Notes: generated by a model not told the origin, from the letters alone. 64,000 bases of DNA from Posidonia oceanica (GCA_037176725.1 JAZBRS010000026.1:153089501-153153500); one strand, 5' to 3'. Numbered from the stretch's first letter, positions 1 to 12,924 are shown. Program-made: numbers and translations.

Positions 1-367
1 ACTATTCATCCTTATGTGTGTTGTAGGAGACCTTAAAACAGTTATATTCAGGTGGTAGTGTCTGCAAGATGAAGTGAACTAAAAAAGACACTGAATGGTA
101 ATCTTGAGATCATTCAATTTTCCTACAATATCTCACATAGCCATAATGTATTCTCTTACGTTTCCCTTCCCTGTATAGTGCATGGAAGTGAATTTTTGAA
201 TCAAGCCACCTGCCATAGCTTTGTCACATCCAAATAAACTGTCGCTAGAGTATTAGAAGTTATAGGACCTCGAATATCTCTAGGCACATGCTGTAACATA
301 AACGATAGGGACAGTCTATTAGGTCTTTCCCATTTTTCATATTGAACTTTTGCATCTGCTTTACTTT

Positions 368-1489
368 TGTAACAACCCACCCAGTCGCAACCTCTCAACC
401 TAGCTACATTTTTCATTTTCTATTAATTACACAAATTCTGAAACTAAATCTAAGCAGAAACAACAGATTTAAATCTAATAAACAACAGAAATAAAAATAC
501 TCAATATGCTCACCCAGAACCCCTGATGTGTGGCAGCATGACTCCTATGTGCACTAGCAACAAAGCAGCTCCTATCTTGCACCTATGAAAACACACAAAC
601 CAAAGCACACGTGAGTGATCACTCAAGACGGTCACCCAGCACACACCCCACCCAACACACACACAAACAACTTGGTAGACATTGTCGAGGAAAAACAAGC
701 ATAACCACGCCGCAAGCAATCAAACATTGGCATCCCACCTGGATGCCACAACACCACATAGGGCAATACCCCATTGCCCAGCAAGCAGTAAAAATCCAAT
801 AAAACAATGCCTTTAAAACCATTTTTCTCTTTTTCCTTTCAAAACCAAATGCATGCTCTTTCAAAACCTTTATGCACACTTGAGATGGCCACTCTAGCCA
901 AATCAAGTCCAAAACCACACATCCAAACTCATAGCCCAGTCCCACGCACTCACTGGACAGATCAGACAGCCAACAGTGTCTGATTGCTCTCAATGGCATC
1001 CAGAACACGCAACACAGTAAGTACCAAAGTCAAACATAGGGCCACACTGGCTAAACCACAATGCCACATAGGCGTGTAGCAACCAAAACCAATACTGAGA
1101 CGTTGCTCAGCAAAACACACGATCCATCCTGGACCAAAAGCCAACCACGAGCCATCGCTCGGAAAACACGGTCTACTCTAGACCAGAGCCTGATTTCCTG
1201 AACCAGGACTCAACAAGAACCATAAACAATAATGTGTCGTGCTGCCCGGCACCAAGCAACCAACACTGGCCACAAGTAGTCACTGAAGTGCACTAGACTG
1301 CCACGAACAACTACCCTGTGGAGGAGTCTACCCATCCCGGCGTTCTCCCACTTGAAGGACCCTCAGAAGCTAACCCCACCTAGGAAAGCTGCTCACCCCA
1401 CTTGGGCAAGTTGTCCCCTCTCTGAGGACAAACCAGAAGGTACGCACTATCGGCGTCCTAGCTCAGTGCTCGAACCTTTAAGGGCATCT
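368..1489 (+). repeat. LTR-like tandem unit, copy 1 (shortened)
   Basis: The unit opens with TGTAACAACCCACCCAGTCG and shares two blocks with copy 2: the opening ~50 bases and a block around 500-650 (again at 1622-1775, containing CCCTGATGTGTGGCAGCATG). A TGTAAC.ACCC start is typical of plant Ty3/gypsy LTRs. The copy ends at GGGCATCTTA, which resembles the GGGCATTACA end of copy 2, and runs straight into copy 2. It has no coding content. The middle (about 700-1480) has no counterpart in the other copies, so it has either diverged or been replaced. Confidence 0.55.
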
Positions 1490-2700
1490 TATAACGACCC
1501 ACCCAGTCGCTACCTCTCAACCTAGCCAGATTTTTCATTTTATTATCTTTTATTAGTAGTTATGAACTATAAGCTAAATTCTCACAATGCAATAAAGCAG
1601 TAATAATTAAAACTAACTTACTTATCTAGAAACCCTGATGTGTGGCAGCATGACCCCTCCTATGTGCACTAGCAAGCGAACAGTACCTATCCTGCACCTA
1701 TGGAAACACGCAAACCAATGCACACGTAAGTGACCAGACAATACAGTCACCCAACACACACCCCACCTAGGAACATCACGTTCTTGGGTCCAAGCAACAC
1801 TTACCTCAGTATCTTGGCCCACAACCAAAACCAATACCAAAACATTCCAAAACTAGGTGAGCCTCGATACCTGTAACAACCAAGGTATCACGCCCAGCTA
1901 CATAGGAGTATCATATCTCTCGTGTCTGCTGCCACGATACCACTAGGTACGGATGGTACGTCGACCTAGGTGATGTGTCCGACGCACCAGAAACATAGCC
2001 ACGTTCTCGGGTCCAGGCTACACTCACCTCGGTATCTTGGCCCAAACCAAATCACAGCAAAATCCTTTCCAAAGCCTTTGCAAAACTAATGCATTTCCTT
2101 TTTAAAACTCCTTTGGAAACCATTTCGAAATCATTTAAATATCATTTCAAAACATTAACCATCTACCTTTTAAAACTCCTTTAAAAGCTATTCAAGAAAA
2201 TATTAAACATCATATATGAACACCACGCCAAACATTGCACAGAACACCACACTCAAGGAGGAACAACGGTCTTGAAGTCCCATTTTACTTACAAGGCTGG
2301 ACAACAACCAAACACTGAGTCATAACAAAACCTAGGGTTACTTATCAACCCTAGTGGCCAACTAAACCATTAAAGGGATAACTTAGTATTTCTAAGTTCT
2401 ATAGGCTTTTATACTAATACCAATGTCTAGGGAATCTTGCTAATTCATTTTAGGCATTTCCTATACCATTCTAATGATTATCCTAATCATTATTGTGTCA
2501 TAATTACCTACAAGGGCAATCTAGTAATTTACCATATTAAACCACCCCAAAAATCTCACCCAAAAGTACCCAAGAAAAAGCCCTATACACTGGTTTGGCA
2601 GACCGTTTTTCAACAGTTGACTGAACCTGGGCACTGGTCCAGCACACCGGACTGGTTCGATCAATCGAACCAAAGCCCAAGCTTACACCCGAGAGAATCT

Positions 2701-2730
2701 TCAGCATACTGAACCTATTCGGTATGCTGA
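2701..2730. repeat. Inverted repeat (hairpin) in LTR-like unit
   Basis: The arms TCAGCATACTGAA and TTCGGTATGCTGA are complementary with one mismatch around a 4-base loop. This is one of several GGCATACCGAA-type dyads in copies 2 and 3. Confidence 0.7.
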
Positions 2731-2763
2731 ACTCTAGGTTCTGGGCACACTCAGGAAGAGAAA

Positions 2764-2791
2764 CGGCATACCGAAATATTTCGGTATGCCG
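2764..2791. repeat. Perfect 28-bp palindrome
   Basis: The half-site CGGCATACCGAAAT is followed directly by its exact reverse complement, with no loop. The equivalent place in copy 3 (4128-4155) keeps the dyad in a degraded form with a CTAG centre. A further degraded dyad lies near 4190-4220. Confidence 0.85.
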
Positions 2792-3104
2792 AACCAGACA
2801 ACTAGAAACCCCTCTTTTCAGACGACCCAAAAATCGTCTCAAGTGGGAATGGCCACGGGTCCCTGCACAAGCAAACAAAACACAAAAACCACGAGCAACC
2901 ACTGGAATACTGAAATAGGGCACCATGCTATAGGAACGAGCTAGAGCCATGTGCCAGCAACACGTGCTTATCCCAGAATTCCAGCTTGACTATCTGGTTC
3001 AAATGTCGCCAATAACACCCATCCCTGCTAAATTCGTTAAGCCAGTCAATTAAGAGGGTAAACGAATTTACGGGCATTACACACCTCTTCCTAGGCTCCG
3101 ACAA

Positions 3105-4360
3105 CACCCACAAGTCTCGGTACCCATAACAACAAGGGTATCATGCCAGCTACGTAGGAGTATCATACCTCCTGTGTCCGCTGCTACAATACCACTAGGT
3201 ACGAACGGCACCTCGACCCACAGACCTCAACGTAGGTGACGTGTCCGATGCACCAAGAACGTAGTCGCATTCCCGGGTCTTGACAACACAAACCTTGGTG
3301 TCTTGGCCCACTACAGACATTCTAACCTCCCCTTAGCAAGCAGCTCATGACCCTAGAGGTATCAATCGTCCCTGGAAGGCCGGCCAGGTACTTAAGTCTC
3401 GGTCCTCAGAAAACCTTTTCAAAATCACGCATTTCCTTTTGAAAACCCATTTCAAATCCTTTAAAATCATATCCCAAAACATAGCCCAGACAGCTTCTTT
3501 GTCAAGCCTAGAAAACCATACAAAAACCAGGACAACAGTCTTGAAGTCCTATCGAACTTCCAAGACTGATCACAAATACAAATTGCACCGAGAACTCTAA
3601 GTCTTGGTGCCAAACTGCAAGACGCCTATTGGCCTGTGTCTTACCTAAGACACAACCTGCTCAGTGTCAAACACCCAAACAGTGTCACTGAATACCTTAT
3701 TCAATGCACCATACCAAACACCAAGCCAACAACACTCTTAGGGTTAAACATGAACCCTAAAGTCCATCTAATCCATTTAAGGGAGAACATAGTATTTCTA
3801 AGTTCTATAGTCTTTTATACTAACCACAATACCTAGGGAATCTTACTAATTTATTTTAGGCATTCCCTAGAATCATTCTAATGATTATCCTAATCACTTG
3901 TATGCTATAAACACCTACAAGGACAATCTATTAAAAGACAACATTAAACTACCTCAAAACTTAACCCAAAAACACCCAAGAAATAGAGTCAAGGTTTGGT
4001 TCGGCAAACCGATCTGAATCGGTCGACCGGATCCGGGACCTGAACTAACATCTAGGGGCTGATTTGGCAGACTGTTTCCAAACGATCTATCGAACCAGTG
4101 CCCTGAGCTCACACCCGAGAACACAATCGGCATACCGAACTAGTTCGGTGTACCAAAATATGGGTTCAAGGGAGCACTCAAAAGAAAATCGGCATACCAA
4201 AATAAATTGACATGCCGAACCAGTCGACACAGAGAACCCAAAATAGGGCAACCCAAAAATCACCCAAAATGGAAATGGTGACCGGTCCTTGCACAGCCAA
4301 CCAAAACACACAAACCACATACCTAAACGAAGACCTCGAGACGATCTATGATTTAGGACA
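3105..4360 (+). repeat. LTR-like tandem unit, copy 3 (5' end missing)
   Basis: It matches copy 2 in order: the block with GGTATCATGCCAGCTACG, the CAGTCTTGAAGTCC block, the block around 3780-3990 (AGTATTTCTAAGTTCTATAG), the region of GGCATACCGAA hairpins and the final CCGGTCCTTGCACAGCCAACC block. The opening ~360 bases of the unit are missing. It is followed by a ~190-bp local duplication (4300-4400 against 4470-4590, both with a GAAGATC.TGAGATGAT-type block). Confidence 0.5.
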
Positions 4361-4410
4361 AGAAACATGAAGATCCACTGAGCGGATCACAAGAAATCAT
4401 CATCCAAAGG

Positions 4411-4448
4411 CTCACAGGTACTGTGCACGAGCACAGTACACCTGTGAG
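4411..4448. repeat. Strong hairpin, 16-18 bp stem
   Basis: CTCACAGGTACTGTGC (4411-4426), loop ACGA, then GCACAGTACACCTGTGAG. The arms pair completely except for a two-base bulge. No terminator context or gene is adjacent. It lies between the two copies of a local ~190-bp duplication. Confidence 0.75.
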
Positions 4449-4699
4449 TGGAAACAAGCCAAAATGCCACACAATCAACCAAAAATCACATGCAATATAC
4501 CAAAATGAAGATCTTGAGATGATTTACCATTTGGGACAAGAATCATCAAGATCCATTGCATGTGGGCCAAGAAATCACCAAACAACGCATTCATAAACAT
4601 TGGGCAAGCATAGTGCATCCGAGCCATTAAAGCACCATAAATCCGCCATAAATTTTCTAAAATCAAGCCAAGCATCCACACATCCAATACCACACTATC

Positions 4700-4900
4700 A
4701 TGCTCCCTATTATCCATTCATAAATCCAAAGAGGATATCTAAGGGGCGTGTACCTTTCATTGGCGACACGACGACGACGCAACCTCTCCTCCTCCACTGC
4801 AAGCTTCGGATCTCCTCCTCTGCTCCTTCGCCCAGTGATGGTGACGACAGCGCGGCGGCGGCGACGAGCACGACCTCCCGCCTTCCTCCCTCATTCTCTG

Positions 4901-4937
<37 letters not shown>

Positions 4938-5140
4938 GTATGGAAAAGAGGGGAAGAAAGAAGAACAAGAAGAACAAGAAGAGTAAGAAGAAGGAGAAAT
5001 GGGAAAAGGAGGGGAGAAGCAACTCCGAACCCCCACTCGCACTTTGCTCCAAACCTAGGTCGTTTCAGCTTTCTACTAAGGGTTTTGCAGGAGCAACATC
5101 CACTCGAAAGCAAATATTCAAATCCATTAGGCCCAATTGA
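4700..5140. repeat. Low-complexity block with (TC)n and GAA-rich tracts
   Basis: It is GC-rich at 4760-4890, then has a TC microsatellite (about 4901-4934) and a GAAGAA-rich tract (about 4945-5000). Open frames exist on both strands but consist of serine, leucine, arginine or glutamate runs set by the microsatellites. I see no splice or domain evidence. It resembles the low-complexity part of an LTR or 5' untranslated region, but nothing proves this. Confidence 0.5.
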
Positions 5141-8100
5141 AACAATATAGATTCCTTACATTCTTGGAAATTTGTACCATTTAACAAAGATACTCAAATC
5201 ATGCTTCTATCAATAGAAAAAGCTGCAAAATTACTCACATTAAAACTTTACTTTTAACAATAACATCATCATAACTCTACATTGGTAGATGAAATAGCAT
5301 GCCATAAATTAAATAAACATGGAACTAATTCTTCATGTATAAATATCTATGTAACATAGTATCATTAGACACAAAAATGTTCCACCCATTTAGATATAAG
5401 CATAACAATTTTACGTTGGTGAAAATTTGTTAATCTCATTTATCTAAATGCTTGTTCGAACACTATCCTTATTAGATTTAAATCTCGACTTATGTAATTA
5501 ATGCAATTGATTTTTCTTACTTAGTGTCACGTAGGTGAGATTCCAAGTCGTCTAAAATAAAAATAAAAATTACATAGCATTCGGGAAACCTCAAAATTGG
5601 ACAAAATATATGTAAAAACACTTTAATCATGCTAAAATAACTTTATGTTGTGTTAAAATAACTAAAGCATGTTAATAATATGAATAAATAAGACATAAAA
5701 CTGTACACATAGGTCCAATTTGTCCTTAGAAGTAATATGCAAAATAATTATCTATTTATACAAAATACGTAAAGACCACATGGATAAAATATTCAGATAA
5801 TTAAATCTAAAAATTTCAGTCTAAATCACCCTTAAACATGCTTTCTAAAAATATTTAATCATTAAAGCATGGAAACTTAGACTAAAATGCATTTAAAATA
5901 AATAGTAGTAGTTTATTCTAACACAAACTATATTCTGATCATGTAAAATTACATTCTGGAATAAATATTTAAACTTTAGGGACCCAAAGAATACTTTTGA
6001 AACTTATAGAGTTTTCCACAATAATAGATAACTTGAGTGTAACAATCAGGAAAATCAAGACTTAATAAATTTTTGTGGAGTTTCCATTAATACAGAGGAT
6101 TTTATAGAGTTTTTCTGATTAAAATAAAATTCAGATGTAAGAAAATAAATTACAACTACTTATATGCAATTATTACATAATAAAATAATAAATAGATGAA
6201 TCGAGTAAATGGATCTGCCCCAGATTTGTTTACCCATAAACCCTAAAAACCCTAATGGGTTTCAAAGAAGGAAAGATGAGAGGATGGTGGTTGCGCCGTA
6301 GCCGCCACCGACACTCGAAAATGGCCGCCATGGCATCTTCGACCATAGCTGGCCAGATCCGACTGTTGACGGTCGGAAAAAGACCTAAACAAGCCATTCT
6401 GGTTGTCAATGATGGCCTACAAGGCTAGAAAACAGTCGCTCCGGCCATCAGAAATAGCTTGGATGGCCAGGAAAGGCTGATTCCATCTCATGTGTGGCCT
6501 GAAAATCCATTCTGGTTGCTAGAATGAATAGAAATGACCAGAAAATGACCTCCACACGACTCAAAAGGCTGAATAATCCATTTAATACCTTTTTTCTCAT
6601 GATTTCATCATTGAACGTGAAATCGGATACGCACAAACAAAACTATATGATAAAACCTTCCTTGAAACCCAAAAACGACGACAAGAACATGGCTTTAGTG
6701 CCACTTGATAAGCTATATGGAGCTTATTTGATGTTGTCATATCGTCGATCTTAATGTGAAAGTGTTCCTCTTTTTGTATCCCCATAGTAACCACTTTTAC
6801 TTCTATGGAGGGAGTCTTTCAAAGCGAGAGAGTCGGAAGAATTGTTATATAGTTGTTGTGTTAAAACTCTAGAGAGATGCTTTTTTTATAGCATATTCCA
6901 TAATTATGTTATAATATTCCTCATATACCACTTAACTAGCTTACTAATTAAGTTGATTAAGTCACATAAATTAGACATTTAGACTTAAGTCCAACACTAA
7001 AGTGATATAATATAAGATGAGTAGTCAATTACTAGTAATACATATAAATACTAAATGAAGTAATCTTAAGCACCTTATCTTTCATTATTTATTAAAGATG
7101 CTTTGAAACTTGGACGAAAGTGAAAGGGGAAAACAACAAATTTGATTACGGTACATCTGTCTTGAACAACTAAATTATCGATTTGTACAACACGGCATGG
7201 TTTACAAGTGATTGTTGAGAGGAAAACAAGAGTAAGAGTAAGAGTAAGAGACTAGTCTGTCCTGAAATGTAGTGGTTAAAGCTTAAAATTTATATTACTT
7301 CCCTCTTAGATCTACTGAACAATTATTACAAAGATAATAATTGATAAACAAATTGTTCTTTAATGTCATAAGTTTGGAGCATATTGTCCAAAATAGATAC
7401 AAAAATGTCAGGATAGGGATATGATTACTTGATTGGTAGTGTATAAAACATCCATCAAATGATTTTGATTAATTTTAAATTTGTAATGATTTATATGCAT
7501 TGGACTGATCATATGGTGCTTTCTTATATTTAGCATTTTCTGGGAATCATGAAAAAGATGTATATGTCCTTTGTGTAAAAAAGATGTATATCCTTTTTCG
7601 AAAAAAAATTATCTATAGAAAAGTGGAACAAATTGAACAATTTATGATAATGTATTTTATGACTCTTTCTGTACAACAGTGGGTTAAGACAAGAAAATCG
7701 ATCTGATGATTAGATACAACTTTGTTCCTGTTAATGTACCGGTATATTTTTTCCGATTGGACAATTTCATGATGTAAAAAAAATTGTATTGACAGACTAA
7801 CATTTTTTATTAATGGTAATAATATGGACAATTTAATAATGGGCGATTTGTATTGAAAATGTTACCCACATTGTTCACTTTGGCAACAATGTGTTACTTG
7901 TTACTCCTTGTATAGTGCAAAATCATTTGGCTTTTACATATAAATACTCTATATTGTATTTTTATGCTAAGATATCAACCTTCCATTATACATTATACAT
8001 GATGATGTTTGAAATCTTCAGTCAGTGGGAATCGCCAATAGAGGCTGGAGTCTGAAACTCGATCATGACACCCTCGGACATGGATGAAGCCGAGACTTGC

Positions 8101-8422
8101 TCATAGGGTGCGCCAAAGCTACATCATGTTTCATTAGACCGCTCTCACTTTGCCTAACAAAGAAAAGACAAGTCTCAATCATTAATATTCCAAGGCAATG
8201 TGGAGACACTGGTCCCACAATCCAATTTTAGATGACATAATAATCAAGTAAATTCTTTTTTCTACCATGTCTTATCTACTGAAAAAGGAATATGTAAAAT
8301 GATTTTCAAGTAAATCAATTACAATTATACATATCTTCTCCAAGACGGAAAATTCATTCCAAACAATTCCCTTAATTGTTTTATTCTATATGATCTAATA
8401 AAAATTAATAGAAAAATAGCTA
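5141..8422. other. AT-rich stretch without recognisable gene
   Basis: The stretch is highly AT-rich with only short accidental frames. A less AT-rich island at 6220-6840 (with ACCCTAAAAACCCTAATGGG) looks like a decayed repeat. A small moderate-GC patch at 8010-8160 gives a short minus-strand frame that I cannot assign. A 9-bp inverted repeat (CACATTGTT / AACAATGTG) lies near 7868-7895. I find no RNA gene. Confidence 0.6.
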
Positions 8423-8430
8423 AACACAAT
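8423..8430. repeat. hAT target-site duplication, left
   Basis: AACACAAT, matching GACACAAT at 21594-21601 in seven of eight positions. An alternative register, ACACAATT on both sides, matches fully. Confidence 0.75.
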
Positions 8431-8689
8431 TAGACTTGTAAAGCAGGTCAGGTCAAATTTAATAGACCCCCTGGCCTGGCACGGTCCATGGCTCGCCACT
8501 CGGCTAGGTTGCAAACCTGACAGGTGGGGCCAATCCATTTTAAAAAAAATTTTAAAAAATATTTATTATTAAATATTTAAATATTTGATATATACATAAA
8601 ATTTTTTGAAAAATACATAAGATATTCATCATTTTATATTTTTTCTTTTTTTTGTTTTACATAAATATAAATTATCTATAAGTAGAGCC

Positions 8690-9199
8690 CGTTCTTGTTG
8701 AAGTTGATATCGTATCCTCGTCTTCTGATTCGTCGTTTAAGCTCAGCTTCTGAAGACGATCAACTGCATCGTACCAATCCTTAAGGATACGGAGGCTTTT
8801 ACAGACTTTTATGATAATTTACATCTTTTATCACTTAAAACTCTTTTACCTGCAGAAAATATAAACTCCGACGCCACAGTAGACGTCAGAATCATTAGTA
8901 ATTCTTTAGCTATTTTAGAAACAATAGGAACCTAATTGTGGTACTAGACTACCATTTTAATATATTTAAATTATCCATTTCTATTTCACTAAAAGTAAAC
9001 TCACATTCTAAATAATTTTCTAATTCATTATTTGTGGTTAATCTACTCCAAAATGAACTACTACTAGTACAAATAGTATGTATTCCTATAAAACTAGATG
9101 TGTGAGCACTAGAACTACCTTCACAATAATTGTTAACATATTCTTGAAATAATGTGTATAAAGTTGCCTTAATTTTATTATTAAATGTATCTATTCTTT
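8690..9199 (-). pseudogene. hAT transposase, C-terminal part (hATC domain)
   Basis: This is the 3' portion of the transposase split by the LINE. Reading on from the 19.5-20.9 kb part, ERIDTF joins NNKIKATLYTLFQEYVNNY here. Next come NELENYLECEF and NILKWW, then PIVSKIAKELLMIL and TSTVASEFIFSAGK, the hallmark of the hATC dimerisation domain (PF05699). At least one frameshift lies between the WW motif and PIVSK, and further stops follow. The family is close to plant BED-type RICESLEEPER-like transposases. Known role of the family: cut-and-paste transposition in the nucleus. Inference: this copy makes no active protein. Confidence 0.85.
9186..9199. repeat. LINE target-site duplication, left
   Basis: TGTATCTATTCTTT, identical to 19479-19492. 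Removing the LINE and one copy joins the transposase reading frame (...SERIDTF|NNKIK...). Confidence 0.88.
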
Positions 9200-9209
9200 T
9201 TTATTAAAT

Positions 9210-9214
9210 GATAG
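9210..9214. repeat. Solo LTR target duplication, left (GATAG)
   Basis: GATAG, matched by GATAG at 13117-13121. Five bases is the usual Ty3/gypsy duplication length. Confidence 0.85.
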
Positions 9215-10229
9215 TGTCCTTGTGACGAAATCTCGCAAACCGCGATGCCGGATCGGACCGACACGGGCGCAAAGGAGATAGTCATGGACAATTAGCGAAG
9301 AAAACGGAAGAATAAGACAAAACAGAGTCGCCACCTAGTCTATTGTCGGAAGACGAGGAAAACAATGCTATGCATGCGATATGATGCAAAATGTATGACT
9401 CGTGCCAATGGATGCAGACACAATGGTTACTGCGGGCCAAGAGGAAGGGTAAGGACTCCTGTTATGCATGGGGAAGGTGTTAGGCACCCTCATGCGCCCG
9501 AGAAGCGGTCTTTCTAGGCTAGTCTTGCTCGTATGTGTGGAATGGATGCTCTACTATGCCATGAATGCTTTAACATGCTTAAATGTATGCTTAAAATGCC
9601 ATGATACATGAGGAAAACAAAACATGTGATCTACATGCTCAACGGTGCTGTTGGTATCTAAATCGAGCGTACCACGGTTCCAAAGAAGTCCAAACAGTAA
9701 ACATCATCGCCTTAAATGCAATGCAGGCGAGAAACAAAACGACGGATAAAACCATGCAATGCGAATAGCGACGTGCCAAGGGAAACAAAATAGAAGTAGA
9801 AAACCATGCATTGCAAGGGTGCGGCAAGCAAAGGGAAATAAAGCAGAGGTGATAAAACCTAATCTATATGCTCGAGAAGACAGATCGAGAAAATAATGTA
9901 TGCAATGCAAGTTATAAGGCAGGGAATGATATGCAATGACTCAAATGGGCATAACTTGATGATCTGATGCCTGATTTGAATAAACTTAGGTTGAAATGAA
10001 AGATCATTCAACTAGGAAGATCTAGATGATTAGATCATAAAGATCCAACGGTCTGATCAAAAGTTATTCAGAGATCAAGCCAGATAGATCAAGGGCCAAA
10101 TGAATCCTATGGATGCAATAGAGGTCAAATTGGGGGTCTAAATGCAATATGCCCATGTATGCTTGCAATGCAGTAGGATTCTACATGCAATAAGACCAAT
10201 GATGCTGGGAAAAGTGCAAGGGACAACAT

Positions 10230-11285
10230 GCAATGTTATGGAAGTGCAATGCATGCAACAGTGTAAATATTGGACCTAAATGCAATAAAAATAAACTGTC
10301 AAATCTAATTGCAATGTCATGGAAAAGATGTAATACAATATAGTTAAAGTGCGATGAAAAAACTAATGATGCAATATAGTAGACAAATAGGGGTAAAATG
10401 CAACATCAGTTAAAGGAATGCATGCAACAGTTTAAAGATTGGACTTACATGCAATAAAAATAAATTGTTGGATTTAAATGCAAAGCAGAATAAACATGAA
10501 AGCATGCAACAGTTTAACATTTGGACTAACATGCAATTAGAATAAACTGTTGGATTTAATTGCAAAGCAGAATGAATGTGAAAGCATGCAACAATTTGAA
10601 GTTAGGACTAACATGCAATTAAAACAAACTGTTGGACTAAATTGCAATGCAAAATGGTTGCTAAATGAAATTAAATGAAATATGAATGCATGCTGGACCT
10701 ATATGCAAATAAACTAACTGCAGGGTTTAAATGCAATGTAATATGGTTTCTAAATGAAATTAAATGACAAATGAATGCAAGCTGGACCTACATGCAAATA
10801 AACTAAACTGTAGGGTTTAAATGTAATGCAATATAGTTTAAAAATGAAATTAAATGAAATGCTGAATGCATGCTGGACCTACATGCAAATAAACTAAACT
10901 ACATGACTTAAATATAATGCAATATAGTTTAAAAATGAAATTAATTGAAAGTTGAATGCATGCTGGATCTACATGCAAATAAACTAAAATGCAGGATTAA
11001 AATGCAATGCAGCATGGTTTGTAAAATAAAATTAAATGACAACTAAATGAATGCAGGACCTACATGTAAATAAACTAAGATGCAGGATTAAAATGCAATG
11101 CAGTATGGTTTTTAAATAAAATTAAATGAAAACTAAAAGAATGCAGGACCTATATGTAAATAAACTAAGATGAGGGAATAAAATGCAATGCAGTATGTTT
11201 TTTAAATAAAATTAAATGAAACCTAAATGAATGCAGGACCTATATGCAAATAAACTAAATGCAGGACTTAATTTCAATGCAATAA
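10230..11285. repeat. 82-90 bp minisatellite within the solo LTR
   Basis: The motif GGACCTACATGCAAATAAAC recurs at about 10695, 10785, 10875, 10965, 11056, 11146 and 11236, a 90-bp period. Older 82-83 bp units occur at ~10275, 10441, 10523 and 10605. The unit is AT-rich with ATGCAATGCA repeats and has no coding character. The other Tat LTRs in this window do not contain this array. Confidence 0.85.
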
Positions 11286-12924
11286 GGTTTTAAAAAATCA
11301 AAAGCTTAAATAACTTAATGCAACAGTGATTCACGAATTGCCGGCGAGGGGACAGCCGACGATGTAGGTCGGTGGCTTGCTGGAGGCTGCCTCCAGCCCA
11401 GGCGGCAGCAGGACAGGCTCGGCGAGGGTTCGGCGGTGCTCTGCAGGCGGCAAAGCGGCGAGCACGGGCACGGTAGTGGACGCAGCGACTCACCGGAGTT
11501 TGCTTGAGTGTGTCGATGTTGAGGGAGACAACTAAAACGGCGATTCAGGGAGCTTCAGGCCAGGAGGAGGAGCCATGAGGCTAGAAGATAGGTGCCTGGA
11601 GATGGGGGAGGCCTCCAGAGGTGGAAACGGCACGCAAAGTGGCCCTCCAACGTCGGCAAGCCACTGCCAGCGGAGGTGCAGGCAGGGGAGGAGTTGGAGG
11701 CCAAGGCAAAGCACGGGCGTTGCTCGGGTGAGTCAAGCGACATCTGGAGAAGGTTTGGAAGAGATCTGGAGGTGGTGAGGTGACTGGTGCAGTAGAGTGC
11801 AATTCTACCGGTGATCGTTGCCAGAGAAGAAGGAGATGACGGCGAGACGGGAACAGAGCAGGACGGCTCGATTCGCACAAGCAAGGGTCCAGGAAGCAAG
11901 AGGGGAGCAAGGCGAAGCTCTGGGAGGAATCATTTTCCTGAGTGCGTGCACGGATGAGGCTGCCAACGTCAGGTGGGTTCGACCAGCGACGTCGCAGGCA
12001 GAGGAGGAGCTGGATGCGACGGTGGCGCGCAAGCGGCGTTGGGTCGAGTTCGTGGTGGTCCGATGATGCTCTGGAAGGTATCAGATCTCTCTTCTCCCTC
12101 TCAATTCTCTCTTTTGAAAAAATGGGTCTTCACTGTGTATTTCTCTCTGAATTCCTCCCTCTTCTGTTGTGGTTCTCTCTGTCTGTCTTCCTCCCACCTG
12201 TGGGTCTTCCTGGTAGTGGGAAAATGGGTGGAGAGGTCGGTTGCTGTGAGTGAATGGCATCTTTTTTGTGGGGAGTCTATTGCAGTTTCTTGTGGGGAGT
12301 CCCAGTTGCAAATGTTGTTGGGTTTGGGTCAAGGAATTGGGTATCCGGAGAAGGTTGCAGTGTGTATTGTGGGTCTCCTCTCTTGGTGGATCCCCTGAGT
12401 CGTGGGTGAAGTGGTGCAGTTTTTGTGGCTGTGAGTGTCGTGGGTGTTGGGTGTGATGGCAGTCATGGGAAATGGCAGTGAGGAGTGGGAGAAGAAGTTG
12501 ATGCCATGGGTTGTGCTTGCACAAACGGTGTGAAGTGAGGTAGTGGATGCAGTGAGGTGGGCAGTGGTGGTGGCAGTCGGTGAGAAAATGGTGATGGAAG
12601 TTGCTGCCAAAGGTGAGGAAGGTGGTTGTGATATTGCAGAAGGTTGAAATGGAGAAAAAAATGAAAGGGCTTGGGCCTGGTGGGCTTTGTAGTGTTTGGT
12701 TGGGTTTGATTGAAAGAAAAAGGGAAAAAAAAGAAGGGCTTGGGTTGAAAGAAAATGGATAATGGGCTTAGGTTTGTGTAGAGGAGTTGGAAAATGGGTT
12801 TTGCAGTGTAGTTAGGGATTTCTAGGGTTTAATTGTAGGCTTGGCTGTGGGCCTTAAATGGGTTTAATTGGGCTAAGTTGTGGGCCTTGGTGTAGTGTGA
12901 GTGTGGGGTTTTTGAAAAAGAGAA

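Larger units (their letters stand above)
1490..3081 (+). repeat. LTR-like tandem unit, copy 2 (fullest copy)
   Basis: It begins TATAACGACCCACCCAGTCG and ends GGGCATTACA, which read as slightly decayed TG...CA termini of a ~1.6 kb LTR. Blocks at ~1870-2040, 2230-2580 and 2600-2900 recur in copy 3 about 1.25-1.42 kb downstream. No protease, RT or gag is encoded, and the open frames across it are accidental. It could be the LTR of a non-autonomous gypsy element or a tandem repeat derived from one. LTR-to-LTR tandem copies can arise by unequal recombination. I cannot tell these apart here. Confidence 0.55.

Noticed and set aside
3100..3300. A short gene around the GGTATCATGCCAGC block
   Set aside because: It is a repeated block of the tandem LTR-like unit, without a sustained frame.
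4600..5140. Frames with Ser/Leu or Arg/Glu runs
   Set aside because: They are produced by the TC and GAA microsatellites.
8010..8160. Possible exon of a host gene (moderate GC in AT-rich DNA)
   Set aside because: The longest minus-strand frame is about 30 codons, with no recognisable domain and no supported splice partners.
11290..12640. Many overlapping frames in a GC-rich block
   Set aside because: The block lies inside a defined solo LTR, frames occur in nearly all six readings, and the same block in other LTRs is not conserved as protein.
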